NCBI GenBank assembly: GCA_965220465.1
Contig: CBDCPZ010000023.1
Coordinates: forward strand, 496,001 to 560,000
Origin: JAHDHW01 sp965220465
GTDB lineage: Bacteria; Bacteroidota; Bacteroidia; Chitinophagales; Saprospiraceae
Length of the DNA stretch: 64,000 bases
Direction: 5' to 3'
Made by a program: the position numbers and the translations under genes. Shown piece by piece: positions 27,798 to 36,232 of this stretch (its first letter is position 1; each line of letters begins with the position of its first letter). The notes beneath the pieces are model-generated. The model saw only the letters and a program-made list of their open reading frames with translations, searched no databases and was not told where the DNA came from.

Positions 27798-28862
27798 ATG
27801 AGCCTTTCCAGATTAGCCAATCTATTTATTATCATTATCGCTTTAATTGTACTACTTGTTGGGGGGAAACATCTGTTGATTCCTTTTATGGTGGCCTTTA
27901 TGCTTTATGTTTTTATTAGGGAGATCAGGTATTTATTGAATAAAATAGCTTTTTTTAGAGACCATATTCCAAAATGGATAAAAAGCACTTTGGCTTTTTT
28001 CATTATATGCTTTTTCTTTACGATCATAGTAAAACTGATCTCATCAAACATACAAATATTATCAGGGTCGTTACGAACTTATGAAGCAAATATAGGAATA
28101 GTCATTTCATCATTAAATGCGACATTTGATATTGATCTAATGAGCCTGTTAAAAGGCTATTCAGAGAATTTTGATTTTTCGAAAATCTTATTGCAGGTGT
28201 TCAATTCAATCAGGGACCTTTTTGGAAGAACAATTTTAGTACTTATCTATTTATTGTTTCTTTTATTGGAAGAATCTGTTTTTGATGCAAAAATCAAATA
28301 TATTTATACAGATCAACAACAATACAAACAAGTCGTCTTGATTTTAAGAAAAATCCAATATTTGGTTAGAAATTATATTACGCTGAAAACACTTTCCAGT
28401 TTCACGACTGGTTTTTTAAGCTATTTTGCTTTCTTATTTATAGGTATTGACGCTCCATTGTTTTGGGCATTTCTGATTTTTGTTTTAAACTATATTCCGA
28501 CTATAGGTTCCTTAGTAGCCACGGGATTTCCTGCCATATTTGCTTTGTTACAATTTGGAGAATTTTTTCCATTATTTATGGTTGTAATAATTGTAGGAGC
28601 AATCCAAATAATCGTTGGTAGTATTATGGAACCCAGAATCATGGGAGATTCTTTTAATATCAGTCCGTTGGTTGTAATTCTTGCTTTGTCAATATGGGGA
28701 ACGCTTTGGGGAATTATCGGCTTGATTTTAAGTGTACCGATAACGGTGATTATGATCATTATTTTTTCAGAATTTCCATCCACAAGACCTGTTGCAATAA
28801 TGCTTTCTGAAAATGGAAAAATCGCTGAACCCAAACCTTCAAAACCTAATATAATTCACTGA
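27798..28862 (+). CDS. AI-2E family transporter (permease)
   Basis: 354 aa, about eight membrane helices: two near the N-terminus, one around residue 60, a hydrophilic stretch of about 80 residues, then the conserved C-terminal block typical of the AI-2E/PerM family (ALFWAFLIFVLNYIPTIGS-like segment, PRIMGDSFNISPLVVILAL, WGIIGLILSVPI). Family members are predicted exporters or permeases of small molecules; one is linked to autoinducer-2 release, others to Na+/H+ exchange, so the substrate is open. It converges on the sugar kinase gene, overlapping its 3' end by 17 bp. Confidence 0.88.
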   Translation: MSLSRLANLFIIIIALIVLLVGGKHLLIPFMVAFMLYVFIREIRYLLNKIAFFRDHIPKWIKSTLAFFIICFFFTIIVKLISSNIQILSGSLRTYEANIGIVISSLNATFDIDLMSLLKGYSENFDFSKILLQVFNSIRDLFGRTILVLIYLLFLLLEESVFDAKIKYIYTDQQQYKQVVLILRKIQYLVRNYITLKTLSSFTTGFLSYFAFLFIGIDAPLFWAFLIFVLNYIPTIGSLVATGFPAIFALLQFGEFFPLFMVVIIVGAIQIIVGSIMEPRIMGDSFNISPLVVILALSIWGTLWGIIGLILSVPITVIMIIIFSEFPSTRPVAIMLSENGKIAEPKPSKPNIIH

Positions 28863-29895
28863 CAATCAACTCCAAATCATCTCTTTTGCTCAGCAATGAT
28901 TTAAGTAGTTTTAATTGGTTCTTTGCACGAAAAAGGTTTTGATCGTCTTGGTTCACCAGGTAATAAACATCACCTCGTAAATAATCCAACAAAAAGCGAA
29001 TGGACTGCTCGAAAATGATGTAAACTCCACCTGAAACCAGGTTTTCTTTTTCTATTTTGGTCAATATGGATTTTGTAGCAATTATAAAACCTTCAGTGGT
29101 TGCTTTGAAAATTTCTTTGTCAATTTCAACTTTATCCAAATTAATTTCTTCTTCTGAAGCGGTGCAACACATTGTTCTTATCATATCACCAAAATCGGTA
29201 ACCAAATATCCAGGCATCACAGTATCCAAATCGATTACACAAATGCCTTTTTTGGTATTTTTATCTAACAAAACATTGCTGACTTTTGTATCGTTATGGA
29301 CTACTCTCAAAGGCATTTTTTCAAAATTAAATTTTAATTGAGCAGACCTCATTAAAATCATTTCAATTTCATTTTTTGCCTTTTCTCTTCGATTGATTGG
29401 CGCTGATTTTAGCGCAAGATTAAAACTATTGATACGATGGTTTAAGTTGTGGAAATTCGGAATCGTTACGTTTATTTTTTTTGGATCAATATTATGGAGG
29501 TGTTTCAAAAACAAGCCAAATGCTTTTGCTGCCTCAAATGCCTGATTGGGTTTTGTTACTTTTTTAAAAGCTATGGTGTTTTCAATAAATGGAAAAGCCC
29601 GCCAAAAATTACCCAAACGATCTCTTTCTAAAAGACCGTTGATAGATTGAATCGGCTCAAGAATAGCAAGCGGGTAGTTGGATTTTTTTAAGTGATTTGC
29701 AATGGATTGTATATTGTTCATCAAACCAGGAATATCCTTAAAAACCGTATTATTTAAGGATTGTAAAATGAATGATTCTCCGTTTTCAAATGTAATTTTA
29801 TAAGTCTGATTGATAAGTCCTCCCGTGATGTAATGGATTTTTCCTTTGTTTCTGGTCGGGAAAAATCTTTTGCTGATAATTTCTATTACATTCAT
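28846..29895 (-). CDS. NahK-like sugar 1-kinase (aminoglycoside phosphotransferase fold)
   Basis: 349 aa from the ATG at 29895; a longer frame to 29904 would use TTG. The ATG shares one base with the stop of the upstream nucleotidyltransferase gene (TGATG), a translational-coupling arrangement. APH-fold motifs are the catalytic loop HNDTKVSNVLLD (His200, Asp202, Asn207) and the metal-binding DLD (Asp222, Asp224) followed by GYLVTDFGDMIR. The sequence fits the N-acetylhexosamine 1-kinase branch, which makes GlcNAc-1-P or GalNAc-1-P. With the adjoining nucleotidyltransferase it would convert free hexosamine to a UDP-sugar. Exact sugar uncertain. Confidence 0.82.
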   Translation of the reverse strand: MNVIEIISKRFFPTRNKGKIHYITGGLINQTYKITFENGESFILQSLNNTVFKDIPGLMNNIQSIANHLKKSNYPLAILEPIQSINGLLERDRLGNFWRAFPFIENTIAFKKVTKPNQAFEAAKAFGLFLKHLHNIDPKKINVTIPNFHNLNHRINSFNLALKSAPINRREKAKNEIEMILMRSAQLKFNFEKMPLRVVHNDTKVSNVLLDKNTKKGICVIDLDTVMPGYLVTDFGDMIRTMCCTASEEEINLDKVEIDKEIFKATTEGFIIATKSILTKIEKENLVSGGVYIIFEQSIRFLLDYLRGDVYYLVNQDDQNLFRAKNQLKLLKSLLSKRDDLELIVSELY

Positions 29896-30794
29896 CAAGC
29901 CCAAAGCGGCGTTGGATAAAGCCCTTCTTCGGTCATCTTTTCGATCGCGGACTGAATGATCGGTTTGTCTTCTTTATAAGTGACGCCATACCATTGTTCA
30001 ACAGAAGGAATCACTTCAACCATCGCTTCTTCATTCTTTATTAATTCATTAATAACCAAAGGAATATAAAATTCAGAACGAGGGTTTTTAAAATTATTTT
30101 TTACAAAATCATGAAAATGAGTTTCAAGGGTTTTGAAAAACTCAGGATGGAATCCCCAAAGATTCATAGAAACGAGGCTGTTGTCTGAAAGTGTTCCTGC
30201 TTTTCCATCATTTTCAAAACGAATGGTATCTCCTACCCTTTCTATTTTTGTTGTTTCGACAACAGATTTCAAATAATGTTGTTCGTCACTATGGCAAACT
30301 CCACGGGATACTGATCCATTCTCAGAAAGCGTTTTTGACAATATAAATCCCACCATGCTATAGTGGTTTGAAGTAGTTCTTCTAGTTAAAAAATCAGCCA
30401 TTTTGTCAAAGGAAGAAATGCCATAATAATCGTCTGCATTAACCACCGCAAAAGGTTCATTGATTAAATCTTTTGCAACTAAAACAGCATGTCCGGTTCC
30501 CCAGGGCTTTTCACGTTCAGGCAAATCCGAAATATCTTCAAATTCAACATCCATGGGTTGAAAAGCGTAGGCGATTTTTATCTTATTCCTAAATTTCGCA
30601 ACAACTTTTTCTTCAAACTCGAATGCAAAACTTTCTCTGATAATGAAAACAACTTTTCCAAACCCAGCTCGCAAAGCATCAAAAACGGAATAATCAATAA
30701 TTGTTTCTCCGTTTGGGCCAATTGCATCAAGTTGCTTCAAACTACCATAACGACTACCCATACCTGCTGCCAAAATTAAAAGAGTTGGTTTCAT
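29895..30794 (-). CDS. Sugar-1-phosphate nucleotidyltransferase (UTP-dependent type)
   Basis: 299 aa. The Rossmann-like nucleotidyltransferase signature LILAAGMGSRYGSLKQ is at residues 5-20 and the metal-binding NADDYYG around residue 120. Family members join a sugar 1-phosphate to a nucleoside triphosphate. Paired by a TGATG overlap with a NahK-like kinase, it would most simply use GlcNAc-1-P or GalNAc-1-P with UTP, but other sugars are possible. The two genes form an operon transcribed away from the sodium:solute symporter gene. Confidence 0.85.
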   Translation of the reverse strand: MKPTLLILAAGMGSRYGSLKQLDAIGPNGETIIDYSVFDALRAGFGKVVFIIRESFAFEFEEKVVAKFRNKIKIAYAFQPMDVEFEDISDLPEREKPWGTGHAVLVAKDLINEPFAVVNADDYYGISSFDKMADFLTRRTTSNHYSMVGFILSKTLSENGSVSRGVCHSDEQHYLKSVVETTKIERVGDTIRFENDGKAGTLSDNSLVSMNLWGFHPEFFKTLETHFHDFVKNNFKNPRSEFYIPLVINELIKNEEAMVEVIPSVEQWYGVTYKEDKPIIQSAIEKMTEEGLYPTPLWA

Positions 30795-30936
30795 GTTTTA
30801 AAAGTTATTTTTGATTGATTTTCAACAGCTTACAAAAGATGCAAATAACCGTCAAATAAATAAAATCGAATTCTAATTATTTTCATTATTTTGAGGATTC
30901 GCAATATTAATCAAACAAACGAAAAAAAACAACTTC

Positions 30937-32721
30937 ATGAATCTTTCTACCTTTGATTGGACCTTTATTTTTGGATTCTTTGCCATTTCGTTGTCCATTG
31001 GGCTTTATGCAGCCAGATCTTCCGGAAAAAGCAGTGCTGACTTTTTCCTTTCAGGTAGAAATATGCCATGGTGGCTTTTGGGTGTTTCTATGGTTGCAAC
31101 CACCTTTTCAGCTGATACTCCCAATCTAGTGACGGATATTGTTCGAAAAAATGGCGTTTCGGGAAACTGGGCATGGTGGGCATTTCTCTTGACAGGAATG
31201 TTGACGGTTTTTGTTTTTGCAAGGCTTTGGCGCCGTTCAGGGGTTTTAACTGATTTGGAGTTTTATGAAATGCGATATAGTGGTGGTGCGGCGGCTTTTT
31301 TAAGGATTTTTCGTGCATTTTATTTAGGTGTTCTTTTTAATATTGTAATTATGGCAACGGTCTGTCTAGCTGCCATTAAAATAGGAGGAACATTGCTAGA
31401 TTTAAATCCTATTCAAACACTTTTAATTGCTTCTGTGGTTACTGTAGCGTATTCTGCTTTTGGTGGTTTGAAAGGAATTATATACACAGATTTCTTTCAA
31501 TTTGGATTGGCTATGGTCGGAACAATTTGGGCAGCCATTGTCATTGTTAATTTACCTGAAATTGGTGGTTTAAATAATCTTCTCACCCATGAAAATGTAA
31601 TTGGGAAATTAAACTTCCTTCCAGATTTCAAAGATACTTCAACCTTGGTTCCTTTATTAATTGTTCCACTTGCTGTTCAATGGTGGGCATCCTATTACCC
31701 TGGTGCAGAGCCTGGTGGCGGAGGTTATATTGCCCAACGGATGCTTTCTGCGAAAGATGAAAAAAATGCAATGGGCGCAACACTTCTTTTCAATTTTGCT
31801 CATTATGCGCTTCGTCCCTGGCCATGGATTTTAATTGCTTTGGCCTCGCTGATCGTTTTTCCGGATTTGGAATCATTGAGTACAGCTTTTCCAAATGTTG
31901 ATTCCAAAGTAATTAACGATGACTTGGCTTATCCGGCAATGTTGAGTTACCTTCCAAGTGGATTGCTTGGTTTGGTCGTTGCTTCATTGATCGCAGCATT
32001 TATGTCAACGATTTCTACACATCTCAACTGGGGTTCCTCCTACATTTCAAATGATATTTATAAAAGATTTATCAAACCTGAAGCTACCGAAAAAGACTTG
32101 GTTTTAGTTGGACGAATTTCTACAGTTGTTTTAATGATTTTTGCGGGTTTACTGGCTTTGCAGCTTCAAAATGCTTTGGATGCTTTTAATATCATTTTAT
32201 TAATTGGCGCCGGGACAGGTCTGATATTTATTTTACGATGGTTTTGGTGGCGTATCAATGCTTACAGCGAAATATCAGCAATGATAATTTCCTTTTTTGT
32301 AGCATTATATTTTAGGTTTGATAATTTAAATTTAGAAGGACACGAGGAGCTTTTAATTGGAGTGGCAATTACCACAGCTGGTTGGTTGATCGTTACTTTT
32401 CTCACCTCACCGACAGATCAAAAAACACTAATTCAATTTTATAAATTAATCAAACCGGCCAGTTTGGGTTGGAAAACGGTCATAAACAAAGCTATCGTCG
32501 AAGGCGAAATGGAAAAAGGACAAATTGAGCATGGGCAATTGCCGCTTGAAATTTTATGTATGTTTATTGGTTGTGTAACTGTTTATTGTGCTCTTTTTGC
32601 AACAGGTTTTTGGATATATGGAAATACAACGCCGGCTGTTTTGTGTACTGGAATTGCAATTGCCGGAACTTTCTTTTTATTTAAAATTTGGGGTAAATTA
32701 AAGGATGTAAAACTCAGTTAA
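30937..32721 (+). CDS. Sodium:solute symporter family (SSF) transporter
   Basis: 594 aa with about 13-14 membrane helices. SSF landmarks are DFFLSGRNMPWWLLGVSM near residue 35, the Na+-binding region with STFSADTP, YSAFGGLKGIIYTDFFQF, and AAFMSTISTHLNWGSSYISND around residue 350. It imports a solute, likely a sugar or sugar acid, with sodium at the inner membrane. Divergent from the NahK-like/nucleotidyltransferase operon and near two glycosidase genes, it is the probable uptake system for released sugars; this is inference from context. Confidence 0.88.
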   Translation: MNLSTFDWTFIFGFFAISLSIGLYAARSSGKSSADFFLSGRNMPWWLLGVSMVATTFSADTPNLVTDIVRKNGVSGNWAWWAFLLTGMLTVFVFARLWRRSGVLTDLEFYEMRYSGGAAAFLRIFRAFYLGVLFNIVIMATVCLAAIKIGGTLLDLNPIQTLLIASVVTVAYSAFGGLKGIIYTDFFQFGLAMVGTIWAAIVIVNLPEIGGLNNLLTHENVIGKLNFLPDFKDTSTLVPLLIVPLAVQWWASYYPGAEPGGGGYIAQRMLSAKDEKNAMGATLLFNFAHYALRPWPWILIALASLIVFPDLESLSTAFPNVDSKVINDDLAYPAMLSYLPSGLLGLVVASLIAAFMSTISTHLNWGSSYISNDIYKRFIKPEATEKDLVLVGRISTVVLMIFAGLLALQLQNALDAFNIILLIGAGTGLIFILRWFWWRINAYSEISAMIISFFVALYFRFDNLNLEGHEELLIGVAITTAGWLIVTFLTSPTDQKTLIQFYKLIKPASLGWKTVINKAIVEGEMEKGQIEHGQLPLEILCMFIGCVTVYCALFATGFWIYGNTTPAVLCTGIAIAGTFFLFKIWGKLKDVKLS

Positions 32722-32735
32722 TGGACTATGAATGG

Positions 32736-32822
32736 GTGTATTTCAATCGGTCGCTTTTCTTTTGCAGAACCCTTGCATCCCTTAAAAGGGAAATCCATAC
32801 ACTGCAACAAAATGAAATACAC
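32736..32822. repeat. Nested imperfect inverted repeat after the symporter gene
   Basis: Three sets of nested arms share one centre: gtgtatttca / tgaaatacac (32736-32745 and 32813-32822), ttttgcag / ctgcaa-caaaa, and tccctt / aaggga around a 2-nt loop. The folded form would be an 87-nt hairpin with internal loops. It could be a transcript-end structure or the relic of a small foldback element. Confidence 0.5.
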
Positions 32823-32982
32823 AACTATGAATCATCCACCGGCTTTATTAAAATAAAATAATTACTTTTGTCTGCTTTTATTAGTAAATGCTGAAAACCA
32901 TTTTTCAAATATAAAATTTATTTCTATGTGATTGATATAATTTATATTCACAGCTATCATCATTTTACAATCCTGCTCTACG

Positions 32983-33495
32983 GTGAATATTACTTCCGAT
33001 TGGGATCGGAAAGCAAATTTTAATGATTACAAAACTTTTAACATTTTTCCAAGAGATTCTGCGAATCAAACCTTTATTAATGATTTTGACTGGAAACGAA
33101 TCCAGGACGCGATAAATGTTGAAATGGTGGTTAGAGGTTATACCTTTCAAGCGGAGAATGCAGACATGGATGTTGGAGTCCACATTCTCCTAAAGGATAA
33201 AACAGATGTCAGAGCTTATACAGATTATTATGGTGGCTACGGATATGGAGGATATCGTTACGGCTATGGTTACGGTGGTTACGGTGTAGGTGGATCAACC
33301 ACAACCATTTCTGAATATGATTATACTCAAGGGACGCTTATTCTGGATGTCCTGGATGCAAAAGCCAAGGAATTATTGTATCAGGGAATTGGCGTTGGAA
33401 CGGTCAAAGAAGGAAATGTTGATCGGGAAAAAAGGATTAATAAAGTCATTGCTCAGATTTTTGCACCATATCCGGTAAAGAAAATAAAATCCTAA
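32983..33495 (+). CDS. DUF4136 protein with a damaged lipoprotein signal
   Basis: 170 aa from GTG 32983. The domain is DUF4136: VNITSDWDRKANFNDYKTFN start, a Gly/Tyr-rich run (about residues 84-104), then TQGTLILDVLDAKAKELLYQGIGVG. Family members are lipoproteins. The same frame upstream codes F-I-F-T-A-I-I-I-L-Q-S-C-S-T, a perfect lipobox. The only in-frame ATG (32926) is followed by TGA (32929) and TAA (32938), just where two lysines would be expected in a signal n-region. Either the signal is newly inactivated, or a non-standard start such as ATA 32944 is used. The rest of the frame is intact. Confidence 0.7.
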   Translation: MNITSDWDRKANFNDYKTFNIFPRDSANQTFINDFDWKRIQDAINVEMVVRGYTFQAENADMDVGVHILLKDKTDVRAYTDYYGGYGYGGYRYGYGYGGYGVGGSTTTISEYDYTQGTLILDVLDAKAKELLYQGIGVGTVKEGNVDREKRINKVIAQIFAPYPVKKIKS

Positions 33496-33501
33496 AACCG
33501 T

Positions 33502-33535
33502 AAACGGCTTGGGAAATAATGTTTTCAAGCCGTTT
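33502..33535. terminator. Hairpin between convergent genes
   Basis: aaacggcttg / caagccgttt, 10-bp arms with a 14-nt loop, placed between the DUF4136 and GH29 stop codons. The flanking T runs are short, so it may act in both directions or only weakly. Confidence 0.6.
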
Positions 33536-33553
33536 GCTTATTCTTTTGAAAGC

Positions 33554-36199
33554 TTAATTCAGAATTGCTGAACGTTCAATTTGAATTTTAAGAGCAAAGG
33601 GATACGTTGGAAGTAAATTTTGCGGAAGAGTGATCACCAATTGATTTGAAGTGTTCATTTCCCATTCAAGATGAGTGTCATGGCCTGTAATAAAGACCTT
33701 AGAATTTTTAGCGGGTTTTATATTTTTTAGAACAATCTGGTTCGAAATAGGCGCTAAAACAATTGCATAAACAATATTATCCCCTTTTTGTGTATAACGA
33801 ATATTCTCTTCTTCAGAACAAAGCGTACAAGGCCTTGTTTCAAAAATCGCTTCGCCATTTATGCTCAACCACTCTCCTACTTCTGCTAATTGCTCTTGAT
33901 TCACTAATGGAATTTCGCCATTTACTTCAGCTTCAATATTTAATAATAAATTTCCACCTTTCGCAGTAATTTCTACTAAGTCGTTAATCAGCGTTTTTGT
34001 TGATTTCAAAATGGTATCATTTTGATTAAAACTCAAGGAATCGTTCATTTCTATACTAATTTCCCAATCAGTGGTTGTTTCGTCATTTTCAGGTATCCTA
34101 TGCTCTGGAGTTCCAAAATCTCCGGCGTAAGGTTGGTCTCGTTTTGTCAATCCATTTTTTTCCTCTCTTCCTTTGTCGACTCGGTTGTTGATTATAATTT
34201 CTGGTTTTAGTGTTCTTACAAATTGGTACAAATCCAAGCCATTTTCATGGGACCAATCCTGTATCCATTCTTCATCAAACCACAATATTGCCGGATCATA
34301 TTTTTCAACTAATTCCTTAACCTGAAGCTTTAAATAACCGTTTACATATTTTTGAAAATCTGGATTTCCCTTTTCTCCATTTTCGAGTATAGCTTTTGTA
34401 TTCAAATAATGCTCGTCGATAATTGAATAATAAAACCCCAGTTTGATTCCTTCCTTTTTGCAGGCCTCTGACAATTCCTGTAAAACGTCTCGTTTAAAAG
34501 GTTTTGCGTCCGCAACATCATAATCTGTCAATTCAGAATCCCAAAAGCAATAGCCATCGTGGTTTTTAGCGGTAACGACAATGTATCTAATTCCAGCAGA
34601 TTTTGCAGATTGAATCCACTTTTCAGCATCAAAATTAACTGGATTAAATTGTTTGGAATCATTCCCGTTAGCACTCCAATTTATTTGCATTCCAAATCGG
34701 TCATCCCGCCACCAGTCCATCCGATTATTGAAATCATATTGTGTTTCAAGTAAATAGTTGTCATGAGGAGCAAAATAAAGTTTGATATTTGAAATGACGG
34801 GCGTGGCCATGGTTTTAGTAATATTTATTTTGTATCGTGGGCTGTCCAGATTTGGAAGTTGTATCAATCGTTTCCAACCGATTGTGGTACCTTTTGCGAC
34901 TTGCTGCCATCGCCCTTTAATTAAAGCTTCGACTTCAAACTCCTCAACCCTTTGTCCCAATTGAATATACTCTGAAATTTCAATGATATTTGCATGTTGA
35001 CCTTTTTCCAATTCTATTTCAAAACTAGCACTTGTAACATCTTCTCGGCTGGACCAAAAGGTATTTAAATCATCATCCTTTACATATTTTGTTGGTTCAC
35101 CAACATTCAAATAACTTGGCGTAAAAGCTAAACTAACCGGGATTTGAAATGAAACCGGATTTGAAAATGTATTGTCTAATCTTTTTTTTAAACCATTTAA
35201 AACCTGAAATTCATTTTCGTGAACCAAACCTCTTCGATCTACCGGAAGGTTTAATAAAAAATTGCTGCCTCGCCCAACCGAATGGTAATAAATCATTTCC
35301 AAATGATCGACTGATTTCACATCATCATCTTGATCTTCGTGGTAATACCAGCCTGGTCGAATGGAAACATTGACTTCAGCTGGCAACCAATGTGTTCCGT
35401 TTTTATTTCCTTCAGTAAGTTCATGATAATCAGGCGTTCCTGGGTAATAATTATCTCGATTTAAAGTATTCCAGTTGGTTGCTTTAGCAAATCCTCTTTC
35501 ATTTCCAATCCATCTGATATCAGGTCCAGAATCACTAAATATTACTGCGTTTGGCTGATGTTTTCTTACAGCTCCGATAAAAGCTTTCCAATCATATTCC
35601 TGCTTTTTGCCGTTTGGGCCTTCGCCATTTGCCCCATCGAACCAAACTTCAAAGATTTCTCCATATCCTGTCAAAACCTCGGTTAATTGTTTTACAAAAT
35701 ATTTATTATACTGATCTGTTCCATAAAGTGGATTGTTGCGATCCCAGGGAGATAAATAAACGCCCATTTTTAACCCATTCTCTTTGCAGGCATCGGAAAG
35801 TTCTTTTAATAAATCTCCTTTACCGTCTTGCCAAGGACTGTTTTTTACACTATGCTCCGTATACGCAGAAGGCCACAAACAAAAGCCATCGTGATGTTTT
35901 GCAGTAATAATAATGGCTTCCATTCCAGCCTCTTTGCAAACTTTTGCCCATTGACGGCAATCAAGCTGTGTTGGATTAAAAATCGATGGATCTTCATTAC
36001 CATGCCCCCATTCCAAATCAGAGAAAGTATTGATATTAAAATGAACAAAGGCGTAATAATTCATCTTATGCCATTCCAACTGACGTTCAGACGGTAAGGC
36101 TCCAAAAGGCTCAGGAGTGTTCGTATCTTTTTTACAGGACGAAAAAATAAAGCCTAATAAAAGGATCAGAAGAATATTTGTTTTCAAAAACGAAATCAT
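33554..36199 (-). CDS. Lipoprotein with two GH29 alpha-L-fucosidase modules
   Basis: 881 aa from ATG 36199 (an adjoining GTG extends by one codon). SpII signal with Cys22 in IFSSC. Module 1 (about residues 35-345) is GH29 of the alpha-1,3/1,4 type: AFVHFNINTFSDLEWG, TAKHHDGFCLW, and EVWFDGANGEG with the nucleophile expected at Asp188. A discoidin (F5/8C)-like domain follows (about 355-475). Module 2 (about 485-800) is a second, divergent GH29: FGMQINWSANG, TAKNHDGYCFW, and ILWFDEEW with Asp642 as likely nucleophile; a C-terminal beta-sandwich ends the protein. Both catalytic blocks look intact. Single GH29 proteins are normally 450-650 aa. It lies 33 bp downstream of a GH109 gene and likely trims fucose from complex glycans at the cell surface. 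Confidence 0.88.
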   Translation of the reverse strand: MISFLKTNILLILLLGFIFSSCKKDTNTPEPFGALPSERQLEWHKMNYYAFVHFNINTFSDLEWGHGNEDPSIFNPTQLDCRQWAKVCKEAGMEAIIITAKHHDGFCLWPSAYTEHSVKNSPWQDGKGDLLKELSDACKENGLKMGVYLSPWDRNNPLYGTDQYNKYFVKQLTEVLTGYGEIFEVWFDGANGEGPNGKKQEYDWKAFIGAVRKHQPNAVIFSDSGPDIRWIGNERGFAKATNWNTLNRDNYYPGTPDYHELTEGNKNGTHWLPAEVNVSIRPGWYYHEDQDDDVKSVDHLEMIYYHSVGRGSNFLLNLPVDRRGLVHENEFQVLNGLKKRLDNTFSNPVSFQIPVSLAFTPSYLNVGEPTKYVKDDDLNTFWSSREDVTSASFEIELEKGQHANIIEISEYIQLGQRVEEFEVEALIKGRWQQVAKGTTIGWKRLIQLPNLDSPRYKINITKTMATPVISNIKLYFAPHDNYLLETQYDFNNRMDWWRDDRFGMQINWSANGNDSKQFNPVNFDAEKWIQSAKSAGIRYIVVTAKNHDGYCFWDSELTDYDVADAKPFKRDVLQELSEACKKEGIKLGFYYSIIDEHYLNTKAILENGEKGNPDFQKYVNGYLKLQVKELVEKYDPAILWFDEEWIQDWSHENGLDLYQFVRTLKPEIIINNRVDKGREEKNGLTKRDQPYAGDFGTPEHRIPENDETTTDWEISIEMNDSLSFNQNDTILKSTKTLINDLVEITAKGGNLLLNIEAEVNGEIPLVNQEQLAEVGEWLSINGEAIFETRPCTLCSEEENIRYTQKGDNIVYAIVLAPISNQIVLKNIKPAKNSKVFITGHDTHLEWEMNTSNQLVITLPQNLLPTYPFALKIQIERSAILN

Positions 36200-36232
36200 C
36201 ACTTTTATTGATTAGAAAATAGTCTTCAATTT

